This document shows positions 32,301-42,811 of a stretch of DNA of 64,000 nt, one piece after another; within the stretch, counting starts at the first letter, position 1; each line of letters opens with the position of its first letter. Source of the DNA: Cerioporus squamosus (taxonomy: Eukaryota > Basidiomycota > Agaricomycetes > Polyporales > Polyporaceae). The translations under genes and the position numbers were made by a program. Location of the stretch: the NCBI GenBank assembly GCA_022592435.1, contig JABYQS010000063.1, positions 144,351 through 208,350 of the forward strand. Direction: 5' to 3'. The notes beneath the pieces are model-generated. The model made no database searches. It was not told the origin of the DNA and worked only from the letters and a program-made list of their open reading frames with translations.

Positions 32301-34851
32301 GGTCTGTCATCAACACTGCGTGAGTCGCAGGATACTAGCATGCGGATGGACATGGCTTACGAACCTCAAGATTCGCTTGCGACCGCTACGTCTGGACGAG
32401 TACGATTCTGTCAGCATACAAGCGCGAGGATCAGACGAACACAACGGCGACCTACACTGGACTTCTCGTCGCCGGAAGACGCGTACCTGCAGGACGGAGA
32501 GCCTGAGACCTGAGAGAGAGGGATTACACTGTGAGCTCGTCGCCCTACACCACGGAGGCAAGTTGACATTGACGTACGGATCTCTGTTCTTTCACTACGG
32601 TTCTGGCAGCAGCGTAGGGACAGCGACGCCAGCCGGTCCGATCTGGCTCACTAGTCACGGCGCCGCCATCGACGGCCGTCTGCATGGATCGCGTCGTAGT
32701 CGCTGAGGCAACCAACGCATCTCCACGTGGGCGACCGTCAGAACTGCGCGCCCTGCGCAGCAGGATGTGTCGGAGGCCGCAGTATACTGCAGAGGACGAG
32801 GGATTCAGAGAGCCAAGTTCTGTGCTCTGCCCAAGATCATGATGGACAAGCACGACGCACCGAAGTTGCCACGGCGGGTCAATCAGTCTCGGGACACTCT
32901 GCCTTCGAAGGACCCGGCGGCGAGATAGGATGCTACCGTGTATATGGCACCATGAATCGCGATCGGGTGTCCGCATGGCGCAGCGCAGCCGGAGACAGTC
33001 TCGTAGACATACCTTGCTCGTCTGCAGGGCACAGTGGATCCCGGGCCCGGGCCCGGTTCGTCGTAGCCTCGGTTCCGGTGGTCAGGAGCCGGCCTCGACG
33101 CGGCTTCGTAGCTGGGAATCTGCAGAGTACCGAGTACCGTGTACAGCGTGCTGCCGGTGAGTACGAGTGGTCAGATCGTCACGAAAGTGCTGCTACTCAC
33201 GTTCATGGATCTCAGGCACACGGAGGATCGAAATCCCAGTTGAGATGGGTTAGAACTTCTTATCGGTATTCATCGTTCTGTAGAATCACGTCGACATTCA
33301 ATCAGTAGCCCTGAAACATGAGAGCGCGGCCTTACAGGGACACTGTGCGCCCGGCCATCAGAACGAACTCATGAAGGCGAGAGTGTCAGCGGGGTGACCA
33401 GGCACATGAGTGCATGCCCGAAAGACGTACCATGCGTAAAATCGGAGGTACGGTGTCAAGCAGAGGGAGGACTGCGTAGACGGCGATAGGGTCGACGAGC
33501 TCGAGGGCTCGGCTGAAGGAGCAGACCTATTAGGTCGAGCTTGTCAACACAACAATCAGGAACATGAGTGCGGAAGACCCACAGCGTGTCATAGGCCGGT
33601 GGGCACGCCAAGGGAGAACAAGATGTTGAAGACAAGCAAGCTAAAGAGCTCAAAGAACAGCGCAAGTAGGATGGAGAGGGAGGCCGGGGAGGTACTGGTG
33701 GAGAGGAAGAGGATGTGTGTCGACGAGGGGAGAACAGCGTGGTACTTATACGCACCGGGGAGTCTCCGAGCCAGAAAAACACAAACAAAGTTGCTCTCGG
33801 AGCTTGACAAACACATGGAGCCCGGAGAGCCAAGCCCGAGGTGGCTCTCTGGTAGCGAACCAACCAGTGGGCGACAGCGCAGAATGGAGCACGGTGCGAG
33901 CTAGCGGGTACCGATGTGCGACGGACTCGCACTTCCATGCTTCGGAGTGCGTTTCACGACTCGCAACAGCTCGGGCGCCGCTCGCCTACGTGGGCGCTTT
34001 GTGTCGCATCAACTGGGGATGCTCGATTTTGCGGCGAGATCCTGGGAAGTCTGGGCGAGCGGGTGGACCGGGAAAGCATATCGCAGCTGTTTGTCAGTAA
34101 TCCCGCTTCCTCCGTGCGCAGAGTAGCAGGAGAGAGCTCTCATACCTAGTTATGTACTGCATGCATCAGCGCTGTGATCTAGTGAACTTGGCCTCTTAGC
34201 TTGCCAGTGTGAACTTGACTCTCGTCAAAGGAGCTGGCTGGATCTCCCGAAAGAATGATGCGCCGAGTTGAGCGCAGTTAGTGGTAATATCTGAAGCATT
34301 CATGTTAGCACTATGCTATAAGGCTCGCTGTGGTAGATACACATACCATTGAGGCCTCTCTGCTTGACTGCTGTGGACTATGCGGTGCGGACAAAGGCAA
34401 GATGCAGCGGGCGGCAGCGCAGATCCAGATCTGCGCAAGGCGTAGTGGTGGAAGCGCTGAGCAGCGCGCGGCGTCCGGACTTGCTCCGCATAGTACGCCG
34501 ACTGGGTCTCCCGCCCGTCTGCAGACCTCAGGAAGAATGATAGCTCTTCCCTAGAGCCTGCAAGCCTGAGCAGTACTCTTTCATTGCAATACTACCACCA
34601 GAATGCCACGAACACAATATCCTTGAACATGTCGGACTTGGCGGGAGTTGCAATCCGCGTAGCGGCGTGAAGGAGTACCCTTCACTCGGAACAAAGCCCA
34701 GCAGTAAATGCAGACCACGCAAACCACGTCTTGCACTTACAGACAGATAATGTGCCTCCAACGACCCCGGTCCAGCTGCCACTGTTCCAGACAGCCCTCT
34801 GCCGACTCAGGTACCATATTCTTCTCAGATCCGAGCCATTCAGCCTGACAG
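29333..34851. other. Gene-poor region between the two deacetylase copies
   Basis: No gene I can defend. At 29341-30590 three long frames (two plus, one minus) are open at once, which reflects low stop density in GC-rich DNA; a pyrimidine-rich promoter-like stretch lies at 29385-29480. From 30750 to 33050 the minus strand shows repeated donor-like AAGGTACGT or CAGGTA motifs (30754, 30848, 30965, 31828, 33012) but no consistent coding exons. At 33590-33820 (minus) a hydrophobic frame ILLALFFELFSLLVFNILFS could be a remnant of a membrane-protein gene. Confidence 0.45.
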
Positions 34852-35369
34852 ATGTTTGCAGGATTGTCTCATGCAGAGGCTGTCAGGTGGATGCGAGCAA
34901 AGATTCGCAGAATGGTCTTGAAGCGGCTCCGTAAGTGCCTCTGTTCTTAGCCCTTGAACATGGCAGCTCATGATTGACTCGAACAGGGCTCATGACAAAG
35001 GACGAGTGCGCTATCATGAGCTGGAACTCGTTCTACCCTCGAGTCACACAAAAGTATGGTGTACTCATCGATGGCTGGCCGCTCGAGTTCATCCCCTTCA
35101 AGGATCTCAGCAAGTCAACATCATCGCTTCCCATTCTAGAGATGCTGTGGCTCCGGTGGAAAGTCGGCCAGACATTCTTCCGGAAGGCGACCCTGGAGGA
35201 GATGAGCGCGTTAGAAGCCATGGGCGCGTTCGCAAAGCCGAAGCGAGCACGGCGGTCGGACTTCTGCGTTGTGAGAGGTCAGCACCGGAATCCCAAGACC
35301 CGATCAAAGCGGGTGAAGCGGAAGACAATCAAATGCCCTCCCACTGTTCCAGACGATGCAGACATCTAG
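34852..35369 (+). CDS. Small spliced gene of unknown function (possible fragment of a larger family)
   Basis: Two exons, 34852-34930 and 34987-35369, with a 56-bp GTAAGT...CAG intron, give 153 residues. The sequence starts MFAGLSHAEAVRWMRAKIRR and continues MTKDECAIMSWNSFYPRVTQ, KYGVLIDGWPLEF, DLSKSTSSLPILEMLWLRWK and VGQTFFRKATLEEMSALEAM, ending in a basic tail RSKRVKRKTIK. The pattern Y-GV-I-GWP-F--SK---SLP-L--L---W--G---F resembles the C-terminal domain of large uncharacterised Agaricomycete proteins that I recall as repetitive and often fragmentary; this is memory, not a search. An in-frame stop lies two codons before the ATG. It is the only plausible gene in the 29-38 kb spacer. Confidence 0.5.
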
Positions 35370-36234
35370 CTCCAGTATGCTCTATAGTTTTGAACTCTTC
35401 GGTTCTCTCCCTGTCTTCAAGTGGTCACATGTCCTGAGGCAGAATTGCAAGGAGCGGCCATGTGTAGAGGGTCTTGAGTTAACCATCACATGAGTCTGAC
35501 TGTCTGCGAGGGCCATGATGCTTGCCAAGACAGAATCCGGCGGATCACTCTAGCCTTCACAGCAGCCCATAAGTAGTTCCAAAACGCTTGGATGCTCAGC
35601 CGACGAGAATCAGAAGTAAGGATCATTGAAACACAGTTTGATTTGCCTATGACTAGTCGTACGACGTGATGCACTCTGGCGCAGTTGTTCCGTGACTGCC
35701 CTCCCGAGATTGAACGTTCGCGGCTCATCCCAGCAGCGCTGTTGGGGTTCCTCTGCCTGTGTCGTACGCCAACCTCCATCCCTCACTCACAGTCATCCTA
35801 CACCCTGCCATCGTTTCCCATCCCGACTCGCTGAACCGTGACCTCTGCTTAACTAGTACAGCGGAGATGCCTACAGTCCCCTTCTTGCGTCGACTTGATC
35901 CTTCAGATGGCTACCTCGGAGCATTCTATGTCTTTGCCCGACATGCGGGCCTTTGCCGGGCACATCGAGAAGCGGATCGGAACTGGCCCGCTCTCATCAG
36001 CACTCGGCCTTGCCGCCACTTACTCGCATGTGTCTTCTGCAACTTCTGTTCCTACTCGCACGCCCTCAGGAGGTGAGTACGAGCTTCGTACTGCTGCAAC
36101 TCACCGTGTTCAATGCGCCGGTGCAGTACGAACCCTGCGAGCCCAAAGGAACGTCTGCTCCGCCAAGTGCTGCCATAGGTTGTCACCTTCGAGATCTATG
36201 TTGCGCAGCACACCGTGGTGCGATCCGTCAGCGC

Positions 36235-36322
36235 GTCAGCACTCGACCATGGGCACCGTCTGTGTGGTATGTACCATCTCCTTGAGGTTGCGCACTCGAT
36301 GCTGACATTGCAATCCTCGCAG
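36235..36322 (+). repeat. Degenerate direct repeat, unit 1
   Basis: Shares CGTCAGCACTC, TATGTACCAT and GCGCACTCGATGCT with the unit at 36555-36665. One frame is similar in both: GMYHLLEVAHSMLT here against GMYHVTEIAHSMLT there. Confidence 0.5.
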
Positions 36323-36554
36323 CTATCATCTACTCGAATTCGGGCGGCCGTTCGGCGAGACGAGTGCTGGAGGACGTGTGATGCGGGGAGAAGGTGAGGT
36401 ACGTGAGTATGCATATCCCTCGTCCCCAGTCCTGAGCTGACAGGGCCGCAGCACAGTGCCGACCACAGGATACGTCCACAAGGAGTGCCAGGTACCGCGC
36501 TTCGAGATTCGAGTCTCGTGGCACTCGCGGTAGCGCAGCCTCATGTGCATACTT

Positions 36555-36665
36555 CGTCAGCACTCCAGCCGTGTCATGGGCGCATTTGCGGACATGCGGT
36601 CTAGGGGTATGTACCATGTCACAGAGATCGCGCACTCGATGCTTACGTAGGCATCGTCTCCGCAG
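36555..36665 (+). repeat. Degenerate direct repeat, unit 2
   Basis: Second unit, offset by about 320-340 bp from the first. Both end in a CGCAG that could be a splice acceptor. Confidence 0.5.
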
Positions 36666-38015
36666 TATCAGACGGCGGGGTGATCAGCAGAGAGGGCGAC
36701 AGGCGTGATTGAAATCACTGAGACAGCGAGGTACATGGCTATGTGCACCTTGTGTCTCTGGTTTTGTACTCGCGGGGGCGCGGCGTAGTGCTGACGGTGG
36801 GTACGCACCGAAGGAGTGCGAGCGGCGGAGAGTGAGAGGGTCTGGGACATGTCGCGAGGTACGCACCTGTCAAGAGTCGCGGCCTTTGGTTCGGTGACCC
36901 GGGTGCTCACCTGGTGAGTGGGACGTACCTCCGGCAGACATTGTTCGCCGATAGAGGCGCTTCGATCCGCACGAAGGAGTGCCGCTGATGCACTGGCAGA
37001 TGCGCGACCTGGAACGCTAGCTATCAAGTACGAAGCTGATCAGCGTCGACCTTGTTATATGCAGAGATAATGACTCACCATCTGTCCGTGGCTGCTGGAT
37101 ACGGGGACGTCGCCGCGAAGCACTGGCGGGCACTGCGGGGTGCGCAAACTTGAGAACACGGTATGTTGCATCAGCTCTCGGTTTTTGACCCTTCTCCGAC
37201 TTACCTGGCACATCACCACGTCGAGTACGCGTACAGACTCTGAACGGCTGTCCGTGCTCACCTGAAGCGATGGAGATGGGCGTAGACATGGGGAGAGGAC
37301 AGGCTAGAGAGACGGTAAGCACTCATTCTTTTCCCGTCGTCTGTTCCGGCCAAAAGTCTGTCTCTGAGTCAGACTGTTGTGTACTCGCCTTCAGGCTGCT
37401 TCGACAAGCCAGGTCGCGGTCTCTGCGCGTGCCAAAGTACGTACAGCGGACTCACCTAGTTGTGTCCTTCCCGGTTTTCCTGCATGCAGGTAGCCTCTCC
37501 AAAGCATTAGGGCGAGAGCCGGCGCAGCTTCAAGTGCTGGGGCGGTTTTAAGCACGTTGGGCAAGGGTCGACGAAAGGGCAGTGGTGGTGGCAGGAGACA
37601 AGACGCGCGAAACACGAGAACGCGTAAAGTCGCTGGGATAGGCGCCCGCGTTCGTCGCGGCGCAGGTAGCGTTTTCGGAGGGTTTTGCGGAGAGCACGGG
37701 CACTGTTTCTTGCTGTAGTCATGGTGAGAGGCATGGATTGCTGCCGCAGTCTACATGATGTACCTTGTCGCGGGAATACAATTGTTTTCGATCCCCAGAG
37801 GCCAGCTCCGCGCGCGTACCCACCGAGGCACACCATCTCAGCCGGAGCTCCTACTGCTCTATACGGCCCCCAGACCACCCTTTCTGACGTTTTTATCCGT
37901 GGACTCTGCGATAACACACGTCGCGCCGCAATCGAGCACTCCGGGCACGAGGCTACCAAACGCCGGGCGCACGAAATATATTCTCGGCTATCTACACGCT
38001 GCGTCGTCGCGGCAG

Positions 38016-40688
38016 TCTACTCAGCTTTCGTCCACACCTCGCGCCCGCGCACCCAAGTGCTCAGGACCTTGCCCCTGCGATCGAGCACGACCAGATCGGC
38101 ATCCGCGCCCGGGCGCAGCGTGCCCTTGCGGCGCTCGATCCCGAGGCACTTCGCGGGGTTGTACGTCGCGCAGCGGATCGCCTCGCCGAGCGAGCACCCG
38201 GTGAACCGCGAGAAGTTGCGCACGCACTTGTCGAGCGTGACGACGGAGCCGGCGAGCGTGTCCGTGCCCTCGAGGTACAGCTTGTCCCCGGACTTGACGA
38301 ACCGCTTCCCGTCCCGCCACTCGTGCACGCCGTCCTTGAGGTGCGGGTCCAGGATCTTCATCGCGTCCGTGATCAGGATGCAGCCCTCGGGGTACGACGA
38401 GTACGCGAGCTGCAGAAAGGTCAGCGCTTGTCAGGGCAAACGAGGGGAGCGACACGTACGCGGACGGAGTTGGGGTGCGAGTGTATGCCGTCGACGATGA
38501 GCTCGTAAAACGGCCGCTCGAACGCAAGATCCGCGACCTTCCCCTTCTGCAAGTGGAGGTCCTCCAGGTCGGTCTGCGCGCGCAGGACCGGGGTGAGCGG
38601 GGCGTCTGGACGTCGTCGAACGCCTCCGACGTCGCCTGCGGGCCCTGCGCAGCCGCCGCGCGCCTCACTGTCGAGGGCACGCGGTGGATCTTCGAGAACG
38701 TCGCCGAGACGGGCGAGGTCGGGTTCGACGGGGAGGACAGGTGCGGCGACGCGCCGAGGAGGCCGATGATGGACGGGTCGCGGTGGTGCAGCTGCGGCAT
38801 CGCGTTGAAGAGGTGGGTGATGAGGCGTGCGCCGTTCTGCACGGCAGCGGTCGCGAGCCCGGTCGAGGCGATGCTGTGGCCAATGGAGAAGACGACACCG
38901 CGGCGGGTCAGCTCCTCGATGGACGACATGACACCATCGACTTCGGGGGCCGCGGTGATCACGCGCACGCCGATGGACTGGTCGCCCATGAGCCAGTCCT
39001 CGTTGTCGGCAAGGTTGTCAGCGCCGTACACCTCCTCGAAGGACTTGATCTCTTCCTTGGCGGCGAGAAGGAACTGAGGCTCGTGTGCGCCACGCTTCGC
39101 AAACTGGATGAAGGGACCTTCGGCGTGCCAGCCAAGCAGAGTCGCAGAAGTCGGAGAGTTGTAAGGGCGCAGGAGGTGCAACAGCTTCGGGTAGAGCGAG
39201 CGTTCCTGTGTCTGGAGATGGTAGGAGGAATGTCAGCACCGTGTCTGCCATAGGCAGGGACCCAGAGACGATCAAGAGCGGATCCAACTCATGCGCAACG
39301 TGAATTCAAGCCACTGAAAGCGCGACCGACAGTTCCAACGAAGAGCAAGGAACATCTTCGGAAGACGCTGTATGCGCCCACGGGACGCACCGACACCAAG
39401 CGAATGCGTAAACGCACAGCGAGGGATCTCCCAAGCATCACGTAGCAGGTGCATACATGGGCCGCATCTCTCATCACCAGGGGTCGTACCCCATACGGCA
39501 CGCGTGGCATGCGCGTTCGTGACGGACGATATGCCCTGCTTGTGCTCGCGAACCCCAGAATGCTCAGATTAGATTGACTAAGAGGCGGATGGGGGCGTCA
39601 CGACCAGCAGAGAAAACAGTCCTGACGCATTTCATCCGCGACATCATCCCCGCATGGACTGAAGCGGCACGACTAGCAAACCCGGCAGTTCACAAAGAGG
39701 GGGCATTGGCTGGTAGCGCGCGAGATACAAATCCCAGAAGGCACGTACGAGACGAACTCGGATACGTACTCTAGAAAGATGCGAAGTATCTCGGGCTGAA
39801 TTGAAGGTACTAGGTACTCACGATGATGGTAGGCAGGAGTCTCCGGACGCAAGTTTCAGCGTATCGCACATTATCGGGGACAGAGGAACACTCACGATGT
39901 GACACCAGTCTCGACGATCTTCTCTGCTACACGGTGCAGGCCGGCGCGGTAGGTCTCATCGTCGCCCTCGTAGACGGAGAAGTCAAAGTTGTATGCGCCG
40001 TTGATCTGGATATCGAGGAATCCGGGACTAACGACATGTTACTCGACCATGACAGACTCTAGGGACGCAGAAACTCACCTAAGGATGTTTCCACCAAGAT
40101 CAATGACTCTGTCCGGTCTCTCCTTGCGAAGGAAGAAGGTCTTCTGCGAGTCGAGGATAACGCCGCGCCTCTCGTCGATCCACAGGTCCTTCTCGACGAG
40201 CCCGCCGTCTTCCTGAGGGAGCAAGCAGTTCGTGAAGCAGATAAGGCCGTTGGGGGACGACATGGTAAGTATGTGGGTGCAAAGTGGGTGCCGGGCTCTC
40301 CTGGAGTGTCTTATATACGCTGGGCACTGTCACCGGTGAGTCGAGGGCCAGCCGTCGTCGGCCGCTCTAAGATCTTCCAACTGCATGGCAAGAACCGGGG
40401 GCCATATGGCCCATGACTTATCTGGATACTGGCTGCATGCTCACGAACGTTCCAAGCCGGCTTGCCGGACCATGCCACCATGGGGCGCGGCGCTGATCGC
40501 CCTCAGGCCCCTCCACGTTCTGGACGGTCTGCGCAGCCATTGACTTGAGCTTGAGGAGACGGGCGATGAAACAACGGAAACAGAGAATTCAGAGCGAGAT
40601 TGAGCGTTCATGATCAGCGTCGTTGAGAAGGAGAGACTGCCCACGTCGTCGTAGACCTCGAGGACGCTGTCCCACGCGACGACGAAGC
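38016..40688 (-). repeat. Segmental duplication, copy 2 (deacetylase gene plus promoter)
   Basis: Direct repeat of 26695-29332, 8.7 kb away. It begins at the same stop codon and ends after GACGACGAAGC; beyond that only weak similarity (GCCCGACCGCGATTGG against GCCCGGTCGTGATCGG) can be seen. Confidence 0.9.
38017..40263 (-). pseudogene. N-acetylglucosamine-6-phosphate deacetylase, copy 2 (frameshifted)
   Basis: Same exon layout as copy 1: 40079-40263, 39896-40027, microexon 39822-39840, 38460-39211 and 38017-38409. A run of five G in copy 1 (27278-27283 region) is four G here (near 38598-38602), so the frame is lost in exon 4 after FDDVQTP. The break precedes VDGIHSHP and LITDAM, so the product would lack metal-binding and catalytic residues. 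A second one-base deletion lies harmlessly in the intron near 38452. The promoter with its TATA box and the splice sites are intact, so a transcript is likely. If the missing G is a sequencing error, this is a second functional gene. The long intron is 610 bp here. Confidence 0.75.
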
Positions 40689-42811
40689 CTGTGTTTAGCC
40701 GCCCGACCGCGATTGGTTAGAGACCATATGCTTCAACCTGTCAAGCTGTCTCCCAAGCACTGAGGCAAACGTCAATGTTCTGTCTCAGGACGAGTGAGAA
40801 AGGCTGTGACATGAGGATGAGATATATTTATACATGCAGCACTAAACTCGCCAGCTGATTTCGTTAGAAAGCATCAAGTGCCCGGACGCGAGCGGATGAG
40901 GACGAACCTACCCGCTGGCCGACCCAGCTGCGTCACTACCAGAGTAGCGGGGACCTGAGCAGTGACACATCAAGGCTGAAAGCACTTGTGGTTGCAGGAA
41001 CGGTGGGTCCACACTGATGAGTATACGGAGCTGCGCCTCCAGATGACATTTGTATGCCGGCCGGACAGAGGTTCGTCGCCACGGATGGATGGGTGTGGTA
41101 GGGTTCCGTATCAATACCTAGAGCGAAGAGAGAGTAGTTCAATTCGGAAACTCAGGTGCTTCCGGTCGAAACCTGTGCATTAACATACCGCCAGGCATGG
41201 CTCGCGCCTCGCAGAGAAAGAGTTTTCGGCGGGCGCGCAGACAGAGGTGTGAATCCTGCGCATCCCGGGAAGGGTGTAGTTTGCGAGAAGCACGCGCAGA
41301 GCAGGGGGCCAATGAAGGGTACGTGGCAACTAGAAGACCGGAGCGCAAAGACAAGATCCCGAGGATGCTGTAGAGGGTGGCCTGCGAGCTGAGTGAGATC
41401 AACACATCCTTGCACGACTTCTTCAGTGTCAGTAGGATGGATGAGAGACGGAGGCGGACGTCTCACTTCATATGGACGTGGGCCCCAAGCTGAAAGCGTA
41501 AGGTAGAGACAGTGGGTTTGGCCATCGCCGTGAGCCAAAACGAGCGCATACAGGCATACGGCAGGAGAAAGAGAGTTCTCTCAGCGACCGCTGTCGGCAA
41601 TGTAAGTCAGTATTGGAAGTCAAGACAGGACGAGAGTCAGCGGCGAGAGAAAGGAGACACCGCCACACCATACCCTTGACATTTCCTACTGTAAGCCGAA
41701 GATGAAAACGATCCCCGCAAGAAAATCCAAGATGATGATACGCCGTCGTTCAAGGACTCCAGCTTCGTCTATGACACGAGCTTCCTACACCCGCACCACG
41801 TCAAGCACATTTCAAGGAGGGATTCATCGGTGCATCCCCTTCGACCACGACGTCCGGCAGCACCCCGGTTTGCCTTCAAACGCCGTCACGGCTATGAGAG
41901 TGCATCCCTCCGTTGAAGACCCGAGCTTCTGCGCATTGCATTGCGAGACATAGCATGGCTCACGTACCTCATGCCAGCTATACGCCGCGACCACACGCTC
42001 CAGTGTCAACGTTGGCAGACGTTGGCGCCCCTAGCGAGCCAACAGCGATGATCATCGCTGAAGTTTAACGCCGTCTGCGCTTCTAGTGCAGCGGCACGTT
42101 TCGTGCTGTAAGTTTTCGAAGCTTGGAGCGAGTGACATTCGTTAGTTGACTTGAGTAGACTGACATCTTGAACGCATCTTGGCGGTAGAACCATACCGAG
42201 TTATGGTGGGGCCTAAGTTCTCCGAGAACACCAGAGAGAGGGTAATGCGCACAACATAACTCTCGTTGTGCGTCGTGAAGTGAGGTCAAGCTGAGAGTTC
42301 TGTTTGAAAAGTAAGCCGGCCGTTGACGAGTCCGGACTTCGAGCGCTCACCGCTCAGTCTAAGGCGTCTAGACTGCCTATCTCGGACTTTTACAGCCACC
42401 GGCCCGGGTGACCGAACCGACACTAACCCTTCACCCGGCCGCCTGCCCTCCTCCTCCTCCTCCTCCTCCTCCAGCCCGACCCGAATGACAAACTGTGAGA
42501 TCATACTTTTTCTTGAGCGTAATGTGCTTGTACTGACAGCATATGAATGACTGGTGGACACCGCGAGCGTTGAAGAGTGTCTGGTCGAATATTTCTCCTG
42601 AGCGCGTTCAACTGCCCACTGCCGCCATCCCTGCATGCTCGGCATCCGTGGCGTGCGACGAGATCGCACATCCGAGGATACGCACACAATCCATTCACTA
42701 CAGCGGACATCATGCCATGTTGTAGAGATGAGGCAACATACATATAAGCACGCGTTCAGAGGAAGGTCCGGATTTCGACTTCCTGGTTAGGTGCCCAGTA
42801 TGTCTACAGAT
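40689..42811. other. Region between deacetylase copy 2 and DUF6533 copy 3
   Basis: The right half (from about 41865) is part of duplication arm B. On the minus strand 41150-41660 there are protein-like stretches with plausible splice signals (LLPYACMRSFWLTAMAKPTV; KSCKDVLISLSSQATLYSIL) that could be a decayed gene, but I cannot build a model. Confidence 0.4.
42448..42472 (+). repeat. (CTC)n microsatellite
   Basis: Eight perfect CTC units in the upstream region of DUF6533 copy 3. Absent from arm A. Confidence 0.9.

Larger units (their letters stand above)
35370..38015. other. Gene-poor region with degenerate repeats
   Basis: Possible exon at 35907-36074 (MATSEHSMSLPDMRAFAGHI and on) with a GTGAGT donor, unsupported downstream. 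A 90-110 bp repeat occurs at 36235-36322 and 36555-36665. Minus-strand frame at 37507-37722 starts MTTARNSARALRKTLRKRYL but ends without family features. Nothing firm. Confidence 0.4.

Noticed and set aside
30754..33020. Long minus-strand gene with many short exons, suggested by repeated AAGGTACGT donor-like motifs
   Set aside because: The stretches between motifs contain stops in all frames or lack family features; no continuous model could be built.
41139..41660. Membrane-protein gene on the minus strand
   Set aside because: Two attractive peptide stretches with possible splice sites, but no start, no stop and no recognised family; left as a possible remnant.
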